From positions 80,641-144,640 of the forward strand of contig NZ_CP015623.1 in NCBI RefSeq assembly GCF_001643015.1: a stretch of DNA of 64,000 nucleotides. Direction: 5' to 3'. Both the position numbers and the translations under genes were made by a program. This DNA comes from Corynebacterium crudilactis (GTDB lineage: Bacteria > Actinomycetota > Actinomycetes > Mycobacteriales > Mycobacteriaceae). Below the pieces are notes generated by a model. That model was given only the letters and a program-made list of their open reading frames with translations, was not told where the DNA came from and made no database searches. Shown piece after piece: positions 15,830-23,962 of the stretch (positions are counted from its first letter, which is position 1; each line of letters begins with the position of its first letter).

Positions 15830-18800
15830 CCAGCGTAGATGTAGATACAGACAAGGAACAGGGAAAGCTTTCCTGGCTGAAAAAAAAGAAGAAACAACCC
15901 CGCACCAAAGTCGATGCACGGCGAATTGATTACCGCTACGCAGAGGACGGCCCCTTCTTCTTTATTAAAGGTCAAGGCGTGTGGACAGGCGTTATTTTGG
16001 GCACAACCAGTGACGACTTCGCCTCCGAACTTGAGTTGGAACAACAGGTATTCCGCAGCAATGAGCTACGTTCCGCCTTGTCCGCGCACTTCTCCAACCA
16101 CTTCGGTGAGGAAGAAGTTACCTGCCATGACATCACTCGCCACGTTCCTGTTGATATTTCACGCTGGGAAAACCAGTATCTCAATAATTGCTGGAACCCG
16201 AGCGAACTGTTCACCACCCTTATCCAAGACAAAGTAAGCCCCTTCCTTTCGGAATCCACCCCAGAACGTCGCCAATACCTCCTTATCAGGCTTGGCGACT
16301 TCAAAGCGCCCGTGCAATTAGATCCACTGTCGCTCATTTTGGGAACATCCGCAGCGGTCAGCGAAGAAGTCTTCAACACCCGCGACCTGCAACCTTTTAG
16401 GGATAAAGCATCCAGCGTCCACACCCTGTTGAGTAGCTATGGTGCCGCACCAATGGAGCGCGTCGATTTGGCATGGATCATCCGCAAAGTGTTCCACGGT
16501 CACTTCCCTGCAGAAAACAGGACGATGGTGGAGCGCACCCGCCCGTGGCGTGGTGGCTATTTTGACGAAATCGCCCGCTCCCACTTCCACACCCTGGGTG
16601 ACTGTGTACGGATTGATAACCCACACCCAGACAACGGCTTGGGTAAATTTTCCTACACAACAACTGTGACTGTCGATTTCAACGCTATTGGTGTGGACTA
16701 TCAGTACTCCCATGCCTGGGGAAAGCTTCTGCGTACCCTACAGCGCCCCGTGGACGTGTCCTGGCGGTCAAAAATTGTGTCGTCTAAAGAATGGTCACGG
16801 CGCATTAAAAAAGCATTCAACCGCCTCAACACGGAAAGCACCGAACGGAACAAGGCAGGTGCCACGGAAAATGAACGCTTTGACACGAAAGTCGCTTTGG
16901 CAAGGCAGGCGCACGACTCGCAGATCGACAACCCAAAGCCGGTGATTGTCAGCCAGCTTCGTCTAACTTTTTCCGCGCCAACCGAAGAAGAACTCACCGA
17001 CATTATGGGCCAACTGCAGCTCCTATTTGGTGAGGAAGTAAAAGTTGAACGACGCTCAGACTGCCAAGGTTTCCTTCTTGAAGAGCAACTGCCTGGCGAT
17101 ATGACACCACCAAAAAATGGCTTCCTAGGACTAGGCAACTCCCTTATTTCTGGTTTGACAGGTGGTTTGCGAGGTGATGAACGGTGGACAGACATTGATG
17201 CGCTGTCGTTTGCACGCCTAGATTCTTCCCCATCTGTGGGGGATGAAACAGAATACAAAACAAATGGCAGCACATTGGGGTGGCGTGGCGGCCCCATTGG
17301 CTACACGCTGTCCAACGGCTCCCTCGTGCACTTTGACCCCATGGTGCAAATGGCCCGCAACTCAGGTGCGGGAATCGCCATTTTGGGTTCCTCTGGTGGT
17401 GGTAAAAGCTCCCTGTCGCTGGCGTTGTTCTTCTGGGCATCAGAGGCCGGTGCCCAAACCATCGTCCTCGACCCCAAAAACGACTTTGAAGCGTTCGTGT
17501 ACTACCTGTCCTTCGGAAACCAGGTCAACGAGGATGGTTTTGCTGATGAAGCACGCGCAGGAACGCTTGGAACGCCCAACAGCCAGTTCCAGCCGTGTAA
17601 CCCACGTTTCTGGGATGAAACATCTGTCATCTCCCTAGGTGATGGTGCACCAGGAATGCTTGACCCGTGGGGACTATCCGATAGCTATTCCGAGGGTGAG
17701 GCACACGCCCGCAACGTCGTGGAACTAATTTTGAACGCTGACCAGATGAAACTAGTTGATGTGGCTTTCCAGAAAATGCGTGAAGTACACGAAAAAGGCC
17801 TTAACACCGCACCTCCATCCCTGGCGGAGCTTGGCTCACACTTGGCGCAAGAAATTGAACACTACGAAACCATCTCCCAAAAAGAAGATGTTTCCGCAGG
17901 TGACTCCATGATTGCGCGTGACCGTGTACAGGATCTTCGCCGTGTTTCAGACGCACTTGATCGTGCAGCTGCCCGCCAATATGGCCGACTTATGTTTGCC
18001 CAAAGCCACACAACGAAGCCTTTTTCCATCGGAAACCAGCGTCGAATTGTGATCACACTGTTTGGTTTGAGAATGCCAGCGGAGGGCACCAGCGTGGACG
18101 AATGGGAGGATTCCACGAAGGACGCTGCAGCTGCAATGCTGTTGGTCATTGGTGAGTTGTCTCGACTGTTTACGAAGACGGCTGATGAATACTCCACGTG
18201 GCAGCAACGTCGTGGCCGTCGTCCCCGCATTTTGTTCATTGATGAAGGGTATTTCATTACGGCGTTTAAAGCTGGGCGAACCATGTTGGATGTTTTTCTC
18301 CGTCAAGGCCGTTCACGCTACTTTTCCTGCGTGTTTATCAGTCAGCAAGCGAAAGACTTGAACAAAATTAGCGAAAACGCCACCGACAGTGATGATGCTT
18401 CAACAAACCAGTTCCCGGTGATTTTCGTGTTCCGTCAAAACGGTATGTCGGAGGCCCGCGACGCCATGCGTATTTTGCGACCCAAATTCGCGGAACAAAA
18501 CACCGGTGGTGTGCTCAACCAGGCGGCACAAACCTTGCTGAAACCTAATGAGGGTGGCCAGTTGGAAACCGGTATGGCTGTCATGCGTGACGTTGACGCT
18601 CGTGTGAGTGTCATCCAGGTTGATCGTGTGTTTAGAGAGCTGGCGGACGCTGCAGAAACTAACGCTCAGATCCGTAACGCATCTCAGTCGGTGAATCCTT
18701 CTGCGGACGGCTCCGAGTGGACAATTGATACCTCCACCCGAGACATGTTGCGTACTGGTGTTGTGGCCACGGAGGTGGGTGAAATCCGCCAAACCCTCAA

Positions 18801-18855
18801 CGCGAACACCTACGAGTACGGGGAATATGAGTATCTAACGGAAATGGCGGAATAG
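15826..18855 (+). CDS. VirB4-family conjugation ATPase
   Basis: 1009 residues. An N-terminal region precedes a RecA-like ATPase with Walker A ILGSSGGGKSSL (about 518-529), Walker B RILFIDEGYF (about 801-810) and a downstream FISQQAKDL motif. These are diagnostic of VirB4/TraC-like proteins that power T4SS assembly and substrate passage. It is longer than a typical VirB4 (~800 aa) because of its N-terminal part and C-terminal acidic tail. Overlaps the TcpE-like gene by 4 bases and ends before a strong terminator. Confidence 0.85.
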   Translation: MTSVDVDTDKEQGKLSWLKKKKKQPRTKVDARRIDYRYAEDGPFFFIKGQGVWTGVILGTTSDDFASELELEQQVFRSNELRSALSAHFSNHFGEEEVTCHDITRHVPVDISRWENQYLNNCWNPSELFTTLIQDKVSPFLSESTPERRQYLLIRLGDFKAPVQLDPLSLILGTSAAVSEEVFNTRDLQPFRDKASSVHTLLSSYGAAPMERVDLAWIIRKVFHGHFPAENRTMVERTRPWRGGYFDEIARSHFHTLGDCVRIDNPHPDNGLGKFSYTTTVTVDFNAIGVDYQYSHAWGKLLRTLQRPVDVSWRSKIVSSKEWSRRIKKAFNRLNTESTERNKAGATENERFDTKVALARQAHDSQIDNPKPVIVSQLRLTFSAPTEEELTDIMGQLQLLFGEEVKVERRSDCQGFLLEEQLPGDMTPPKNGFLGLGNSLISGLTGGLRGDERWTDIDALSFARLDSSPSVGDETEYKTNGSTLGWRGGPIGYTLSNGSLVHFDPMVQMARNSGAGIAILGSSGGGKSSLSLALFFWASEAGAQTIVLDPKNDFEAFVYYLSFGNQVNEDGFADEARAGTLGTPNSQFQPCNPRFWDETSVISLGDGAPGMLDPWGLSDSYSEGEAHARNVVELILNADQMKLVDVAFQKMREVHEKGLNTAPPSLAELGSHLAQEIEHYETISQKEDVSAGDSMIARDRVQDLRRVSDALDRAAARQYGRLMFAQSHTTKPFSIGNQRRIVITLFGLRMPAEGTSVDEWEDSTKDAAAAMLLVIGELSRLFTKTADEYSTWQQRRGRRPRILFIDEGYFITAFKAGRTMLDVFLRQGRSRYFSCVFISQQAKDLNKISENATDSDDASTNQFPVIFVFRQNGMSEARDAMRILRPKFAEQNTGGVLNQAAQTLLKPNEGGQLETGMAVMRDVDARVSVIQVDRVFRELADAAETNAQIRNASQSVNPSADGSEWTIDTSTRDMLRTGVVATEVGEIRQTLNANTYEYGEYEYLTEMAE

Positions 18856-18874
18856 CTTAGAATTTCCTGTTCAC

Positions 18875-18907
18875 CTGGGGCCGACCATTGATTATGGTCG
18901 GCCCCAG
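18875..18907. terminator. Bidirectional terminator between convergent genes
   Basis: Perfect 14-bp stem CTGGGGCCGACCAT with a 5-base loop, between the VirB4 gene (plus) and the HTH gene (minus). Confidence 0.7.
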
Positions 18908-18948
18908 TGGTGTCTCTCGGCACCGCTGTTTGAAAAGCATTGAAGGTT

Positions 18949-19275
18949 TTAAAGTAAAGCGCCTTTTTCGTTATAGACCTTCATGTGAACACCAACTTTG
19001 ACACCGATGTTCACGAGTGCATCCAGGGAAAACTTGGAAATTTTTCCGTTCACAAGGTCGGATACCCGAGGCTGCGTGAGGTCAAGTTTTTCCCCTGCAA
19101 CTTTCTGCGACCAGCCAAATTCATCCAGATGCTCATTGATGTGTAGAAGTAGTTGTGAGCGAAGTCGAAGATTCTCGGCCTCACCAGGGGTATCCGAAAG
19201 GAAATCCCAGACGTTTCCGGAACGATCCTTAGCGCTCACTTTCGGCTCCTTACTGATTTCTTCTGGCGCAACCAT
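18949..19275 (-). CDS. XRE/HigA-like helix-turn-helix regulator, probably leaderless
   Basis: 108 residues from the ATG at 19275. The C-terminal half has a HigA/Xre-type helix-turn-helix (about 57-92: GWSQKVAGEKLDLTQPRVSD). On the minus strand a perfect TATAAT lies 6 bases before the ATG with TTCAAC 18 bp further upstream, so the mRNA should begin at or next to the ATG. An inverted repeat TTATAT-N8-ATATAA overlaps the promoter and may be its own operator. The gene sits in the middle of the transfer region, opposite in direction, next to box 19391-19412, so it is the best candidate for a transfer-regulon regulator. No toxin partner is visible, although the protein family includes antitoxins. 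Confidence 0.7.
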   Translation of the reverse strand: MVAPEEISKEPKVSAKDRSGNVWDFLSDTPGEAENLRLRSQLLLHINEHLDEFGWSQKVAGEKLDLTQPRVSDLVNGKISKFSLDALVNIGVKVGVHMKVYNEKGALL

Positions 19276-19281
19276 GCCCCA

Positions 19282-19320
19282 ATTATATTGATTTCGATAT
19301 AACTTGTTGAACTTTAAGCT
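19282..19320 (-). promoter_or_regulatory. Promoter and operator of the HTH gene
   Basis: TTCAAC, an 18-bp spacer, then TATAAT six bases before the ATG. The palindrome TTATAT/ATATAA spans the -10 region. Confidence 0.6.
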
Positions 19321-19390
19321 TCCCAATGAGGTTCCTGCTTTCACGTTCTCGAAGCTCAAGCACTCCTCCGTATTCTTGGCACCCATTTTC

Positions 19391-19412
19391 GTGCACACCC
19401 CAGTGACATACT
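19391..19412 (+). promoter_or_regulatory. Shared promoter box (GTGCACAC-N8-CATACT)
   Basis: Near-identical to the box at 14891. It drives the VirB6-like operon beginning 40 bp downstream. Confidence 0.65.
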
Positions 19413-19452
19413 GTGCAAACGAAAATTCATTCCAGAAAGAGGTGCGTGCAGA

Positions 19453-22400
19453 ATGTCCGTTGACCTGCTTGAATGCCCACCCAAGGACGATGTGCCGGAC
19501 GCGCAGACTTCGGATGTGGCCTCAAAGCGTTTTCAAAGGCTGTGGAGGTGGTTCATCTCGCCCACAGTGCAAACCAAAATCGTGACCTGGGGTGCGATAG
19601 CACTTAGTTTGGGGCTGGTAAGAGCCGCATCCAGCACCGCCGTGGTTGTTATTGTGAGCGCTATTTGTGCCACGGTGTGGCTGTTGGGGAAGTGGGCTAA
19701 GAAGCATCCACAGGCTGCAGGAACGATCTTTCCCGTGGGGCTGATGATCGCGGTAGCCACGATGGCTTCTTTGGTGATGGCACCGGTATATATCGCAGAT
19801 GGTGCGGTGGAGTTGGCTGCAGGGTTTGTCCTGGCACCGATTGTTGTTGCGGTGGCCACGTGGTTGTTTCCCTCCTATGGGACGCATCGTGGATGGACGA
19901 CGTTTCTTGCACTGATCCCGGCGTGGGTTGGGTTCGCCGCGACTGTTACCCACCCCGGCTTGGTGAGTGTTGCTGCCTGCGTGTCCACGGTCGGTGGTGT
20001 TCTTGTTGCTTGGGTGCGTAGTCGCCTGGGGAAGAGAACCACTGGTGTTGTTTCAACACCGCGGACTCGCCGTAAGCGGATTGTTCGCGGCGTGGCCATG
20101 GCTGGTGTTGTGGTGACCATGGTGACGATGGGTTCGTTGGCTGCGGGGCCGAAAGCGGAGGCTGGTTGGTTTTCCAACATTGGTGACAAGATGTTGTGTG
20201 GCATTGTTGCACCGTCGTTAGGGTCTGAGCCAGTGGGTACTGGCCCTGAACAAGTCATTGCGTCCTACAACAACACTGGGTTGGGAGCTACAGATGGCTC
20301 AGAAGCCCCGTACCTTGATCGGGAACTGGACTTCAATTCCACGAATCTAGATGCTTACACATTGTATGAAATTGCTGGTCTGCGAGGAATTTCTTATGTG
20401 AACTGGGTGAAAGACGACGCTGGCGAAAATACTGGCTGTGCTTTCACCCCCTGGATTTCCATCATGGCTGGAAATGCGCTCAACATGATTGCCCATTTTG
20501 GCCTACAGATCACTATCTTTCTCATGGAATTTTCCCAGGTTAAAGACCCTTTCCGATTCCTGTATGAGCCGTTAAGCCCAATTGTTGGCAACATTGTCCT
20601 TATATCGCTGGCGTTCATGGGCATCGCATTCATTATCGGCATCATCATCGGCCTGTACCGCCTTGTGCGGAGAGGATCTTTGGCACAAGCACTGCAGGGT
20701 GCTTCTGGTGCCACCATTGCAGCGATGATTTGCGCGTTGTTCTACGGCGGTGTGGGCGCGGGCGCAATCTGGGAAGCTCCGAAGGGAAGCGGTTTCTACA
20801 CCCTCATGTCCACCCTGGATGAATACGCTGCAACGTTGAGCGCAGAGATTTCTAGCAGTCTTCTCAGTTATGTTCCACAGGCTGATAGCGGAATGTGCAA
20901 CTACCCAACTGGTGGTGACAACACGAGTTTGCGTTATGCGAGCTGTATTCTTGCCGAATCAATGGCCTACTATCCGTGGGCGCTTGGCCAGTTTGGCCCT
21001 GCAGGCGCGGATGTTATTACACCAGTCAACGATCCGAACTTGAAACCAACCGAGGGTGGGAACGTAGCGGATAAAAACGAGCTGGGGTTGCCGTGCTACA
21101 ACAATTACCAAGGATGCGGTGACATTCGTAGCTACTTGATCGCCCAGGTGGGTGGCCCAAGTGCTGACATTCAGGCTTGTTTGCGTGAATCAAATTATGA
21201 CGAGGAAGCCAACGATGTAGACAATTTTGATGCGCTAACTAGCTGTGAGCCGTACCATGCGGTTGCTAACGATCTGACGCTTCGTGGCACCAGCGACAGC
21301 GATTTGATGCTGTCCTCCTACCGAGGCTCAGGTGGATCAAGTGCTCATGCCACCCAGGCATTTGTGTCACTCCTATCAATCTTCACCGTGGGACTAGCAA
21401 TTGCAGCGGTGTCAGCTGCAGCAACATACTGGCATGGACGACTGCTTATGCTGTTTTTCCTCGGCCCATTCCGCTTGCTGGGGGCAGCGTTCACATCGGT
21501 TGAAAAGTCTTTCCAGTGGGTTATGTCGGTGATGCAAACAGCTATTGTTCGAGTTTGCTACTCAGTGGCCGTGGCGTTGATGATTGTCATCGTGGCCACT
21601 GTTGCTGCAAGTCCTTTGAATGCGGGAATTCAGCTTCTCATTAATGTCGTTCTCATTGGATCCATTTTGAAGGGCATCCGAGCCATCGACCAGTACACAT
21701 CAGTTGGAACAGATGGTGGTGGCGATTCCTCGCAGGTAACCAGCAAGGCGAATGTGATCTCAGGTTCAGCGATTGGCACAGCAGCTGGAAACCTTGCCAC
21801 AGGCGCAATAAAGGGTGGCGCTGCGGGAACAGGTCGTGTTGTTGGTGGAGCCGCGAAGAAGACCGGCACTGGTGCCCTGGCCGTTGGTGGCGCGGGTGTG
21901 GCTGCAGCGGGATTTGCAACACGACCACTGCAAAACGCTAATGAGCGTAGGCGTGGTCGTGCGGATTCCCGGAGGGAACAGAAGGCCATGGAGGCTGAAG
22001 GAAAGCAACAGAAGACGACGACTGAGACATCTTCTGACACACCTACCAAAACGCCTAGCCGTGTCAGAACGACTGTCACCAATGCTGGTGCTGCAGTGGG
22101 CCGTTCCTTTAAACGTCCAGATGGTGTTCAGCGTGAACGTGCACACTCCGAACAAGACATCTACCAGCAGGAAGTTAAAAAGGAGAACGGCATTCGCAAA
22201 GAGCAGGGAAGAGACATTCTTACCCCTCGTGAGCGTTTCAAAATCCGCAGAAATCTTGGTTCCCTCAATGATGTAGATCTGCATAGCAAGTATGAAAGCG
22301 CCGATCAGCGAGCTTCACGTCTAGCGGAAACCGTTAAGAAGAGGGAGGCCGCTGCACAGGGTGACAAGGAGCGCGCCAACAAGCGAAACCCTGATCAGAA

Positions 22401-22458
22401 GCCAGCGCGGAAACCAGCACGAAAGCCTGTGCGCAAACCCACCGAGAAGAAAGACTAG
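19453..22458 (+). CDS. VirB6/TrbL-like polytopic transfer protein
   Basis: 1001 residues. Membrane helices cluster at about 42-78, 96-170, 213-232, 378-404 and 636-722, with an exported Cys-containing stretch between. The last ~150 residues are cytoplasmic, strongly charged and Lys/Arg/Pro-rich (RKPARKPVRKPTEKKD end). Large polytopic proteins of this kind (VirB6, TrbL, TcpH-like) form the inner-membrane part of conjugation channels. The length and charged tail are typical of actinobacterial versions. AAGAGG precedes the ATG. Next gene starts 3 bp after the stop. Confidence 0.7.
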   Translation: MSVDLLECPPKDDVPDAQTSDVASKRFQRLWRWFISPTVQTKIVTWGAIALSLGLVRAASSTAVVVIVSAICATVWLLGKWAKKHPQAAGTIFPVGLMIAVATMASLVMAPVYIADGAVELAAGFVLAPIVVAVATWLFPSYGTHRGWTTFLALIPAWVGFAATVTHPGLVSVAACVSTVGGVLVAWVRSRLGKRTTGVVSTPRTRRKRIVRGVAMAGVVVTMVTMGSLAAGPKAEAGWFSNIGDKMLCGIVAPSLGSEPVGTGPEQVIASYNNTGLGATDGSEAPYLDRELDFNSTNLDAYTLYEIAGLRGISYVNWVKDDAGENTGCAFTPWISIMAGNALNMIAHFGLQITIFLMEFSQVKDPFRFLYEPLSPIVGNIVLISLAFMGIAFIIGIIIGLYRLVRRGSLAQALQGASGATIAAMICALFYGGVGAGAIWEAPKGSGFYTLMSTLDEYAATLSAEISSSLLSYVPQADSGMCNYPTGGDNTSLRYASCILAESMAYYPWALGQFGPAGADVITPVNDPNLKPTEGGNVADKNELGLPCYNNYQGCGDIRSYLIAQVGGPSADIQACLRESNYDEEANDVDNFDALTSCEPYHAVANDLTLRGTSDSDLMLSSYRGSGGSSAHATQAFVSLLSIFTVGLAIAAVSAAATYWHGRLLMLFFLGPFRLLGAAFTSVEKSFQWVMSVMQTAIVRVCYSVAVALMIVIVATVAASPLNAGIQLLINVVLIGSILKGIRAIDQYTSVGTDGGGDSSQVTSKANVISGSAIGTAAGNLATGAIKGGAAGTGRVVGGAAKKTGTGALAVGGAGVAAAGFATRPLQNANERRRGRADSRREQKAMEAEGKQQKTTTETSSDTPTKTPSRVRTTVTNAGAAVGRSFKRPDGVQRERAHSEQDIYQQEVKKENGIRKEQGRDILTPRERFKIRRNLGSLNDVDLHSKYESADQRASRLAETVKKREAAAQGDKERANKRNPDQKPARKPARKPVRKPTEKKD

Positions 22459-22461
22459 GCC

Positions 22462-22974
22462 ATGACCGATAGCGAGAAAATCCCCACCGTAGATTTGGGG
22501 CGCATAGCACCAGAGCCAACCCAGCCGTCTGGCATGGTTGAACCCACCAATGATGTTGTTGACGTGGAGACAACCCCAGAGGTTGGCAACTTCGTGGAGC
22601 AGGACGGCCCTGATTGGGTGGTCTACACCGATCAGTTGTACGTGGAGGTGGATGAAGAGGACTCCACCAATGTGCAGATCACGATGGTGGCCACCACCCC
22701 AGATGAAGTGGGTGAGGTGAGCATGGTGTTAACGCCGGAGGCATTGAGGGAGCTACGCAAAGAACTCAACAACGCGGTTACACGCCAAGCAGATGATGAA
22801 CGCCTTCGCCGTAGGGAAGAATCCACGCGGTGGCAGCGTATGGGGCAAACAATAGTTGATCCTGGTGGTATTCGCTCCCGCTTGGAGGGTGTGGGTGAGA
22901 TGACAGCGCTATATATTTTCTTGGCGTTTATCGCGGTGACAACCATTTTCATTCTTGTGGGGAAGCTGGTGTGA
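22462..22974 (+). CDS. Membrane-anchored transfer-operon protein, 170 aa
   Basis: 170 residues. An acidic N-terminal part of about 100 residues and a basic linker (RLRRREESTRWQRMGQ) end in a single C-terminal helix (about 148-168). This makes a tail-anchored cytoplasmic protein. It lies 3 bp after the VirB6-like gene and overlaps the next gene by one base, so it is part of the same operon. Family not recognised; a channel accessory factor is likely. Confidence 0.6.
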   Translation: MTDSEKIPTVDLGRIAPEPTQPSGMVEPTNDVVDVETTPEVGNFVEQDGPDWVVYTDQLYVEVDEEDSTNVQITMVATTPDEVGEVSMVLTPEALRELRKELNNAVTRQADDERLRRREESTRWQRMGQTIVDPGGIRSRLEGVGEMTALYIFLAFIAVTTIFILVGKLV

Positions 22975-23258
22975 TGGCCGTCGAGAAAATTCGCGGGCGT
23001 CTAACCAGAATCCGCCCCATCACACGCCTGGTCTTCGCAGGATACATACTGGCAGCGACATTGTTGGCTCCTGTTGAAGGGTGGGTGGCAGCGGTGGTTA
23101 ATGTGGGGCAATCAGTGCTGTGTGGCTACCTCGCTTTTGAAAGCGGACGACAAATCTATCTCCGATTTGGCTGGTGGTTGGCGATTCTGTTTTCGCTTTT
23201 CGTTGTCGCTGTGTGGGTGCTGATTAAAGGAATCTGGCTGGTTCCAGATGTGATTTAA
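22974..23258 (+). CDS. Small polytopic membrane protein, 94 aa
   Basis: 94 residues with a basic N-terminus (EKIRGRLTRIRPITR) and three hydrophobic stretches (about 17-35, 40-58, 66-90). I choose the ATG at 22974, which overlaps the preceding stop as TGATG; an in-frame GTG at 22971 is the alternative. Part of the VirB6 operon. No family recognised. Confidence 0.55.
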   Translation: MAVEKIRGRLTRIRPITRLVFAGYILAATLLAPVEGWVAAVVNVGQSVLCGYLAFESGRQIYLRFGWWLAILFSLFVVAVWVLIKGIWLVPDVI

Positions 23259-23265
23259 CAAGTTC

Positions 23266-23287
23266 GTGCACACGGCCTTGCGATACT
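23266..23287 (+). promoter_or_regulatory. Shared promoter box (GTGCACAC-N8-GATACT)
   Basis: Same layout as the other transfer boxes, 36 bp before the lipoprotein gene at 23324. Confidence 0.65.
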
Positions 23288-23323
23288 TCCCCAAACGATT
23301 TAAAAAGTTCGAGGGAGCATCGC

Positions 23324-23962
23324 ATGGCCGCACGGGTTGGAACGAAAATTTGGGTAACGCTGTTGGGGGCAGCGCTACTTGTGGCTGGATGCTCACGAAG
23401 TGAGGAACCTGAACCGGGGGAAACAACATCGGCGGCGTCGCAGTCTTCGACTTCTGCCACGTCTACGACCAGTACTGGCCCCGCACCAATGCCCACGGTT
23501 CGGATGGCGCCAGAAATCCCAGAAGAACTAGGCGAAGACGCTGCAGGGGCTACGGCACAGACTTTCCTTGAGATGTGGGTGCAGTTTTCCCCCTCCAATT
23601 TTGACCCCAAGCAGGCGTGGTTTGATTCGTGGGATTCGTGGGCTACCGCAGATTTTCGTCGTGACATGAGGATTTCCGCTGATTCCATGTGGTCATGGAC
23701 GTGGAATCAGTCTGTGAAGACGTGCTGTGTGGAGTTTCCCACCCCTGTTGAAGTCAACGTCGATGGGGATAAGGCGGTGGCCAAAGTAACGCTCACACGG
23801 TGGGTTTTGCCGTTGTTTGCAACAGCTGCAGACATCGAAGCCAATGTGACTGAGCCGGAGGAAAAAACCTACATCGTCACGTTGGAAGGTGGCAGTGGCC
23901 AGTTCTTGGTTTCCGATGTTCGTGAAGCCGGTCGGGATGACGCCCTACCGGAGGTTAACTAA
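23324..23962 (+). CDS. Transfer-region lipoprotein, 212 aa
   Basis: 212 residues. Signal peptide with lipobox LVAGC (Cys23), then a Ser/Thr/Glu-rich linker (25-65), then a ~140-residue globular domain containing two adjacent cysteines (KTCCVEF). GAGGGAG precedes the ATG. It ends directly before the wall-hydrolase gene, with no gap. A second lipoprotein of similar size and layout (26860-27477) follows the hydrolase, so the hydrolase is bracketed by a pair of lipoproteins. They may anchor or regulate it at the cell surface (inference). Confidence 0.7.
   Translation: MAARVGTKIWVTLLGAALLVAGCSRSEEPEPGETTSAASQSSTSATSTTSTGPAPMPTVRMAPEIPEELGEDAAGATAQTFLEMWVQFSPSNFDPKQAWFDSWDSWATADFRRDMRISADSMWSWTWNQSVKTCCVEFPTPVEVNVDGDKAVAKVTLTRWVLPLFATAADIEANVTEPEEKTYIVTLEGGSGQFLVSDVREAGRDDALPEVN

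Noticed and set aside
18949..19398. Toxin-antitoxin pair at the HTH gene
   Set aside because: The HTH resembles HigA-type antitoxins, but the open frame before it contains the transfer box and no toxin-like sequence.
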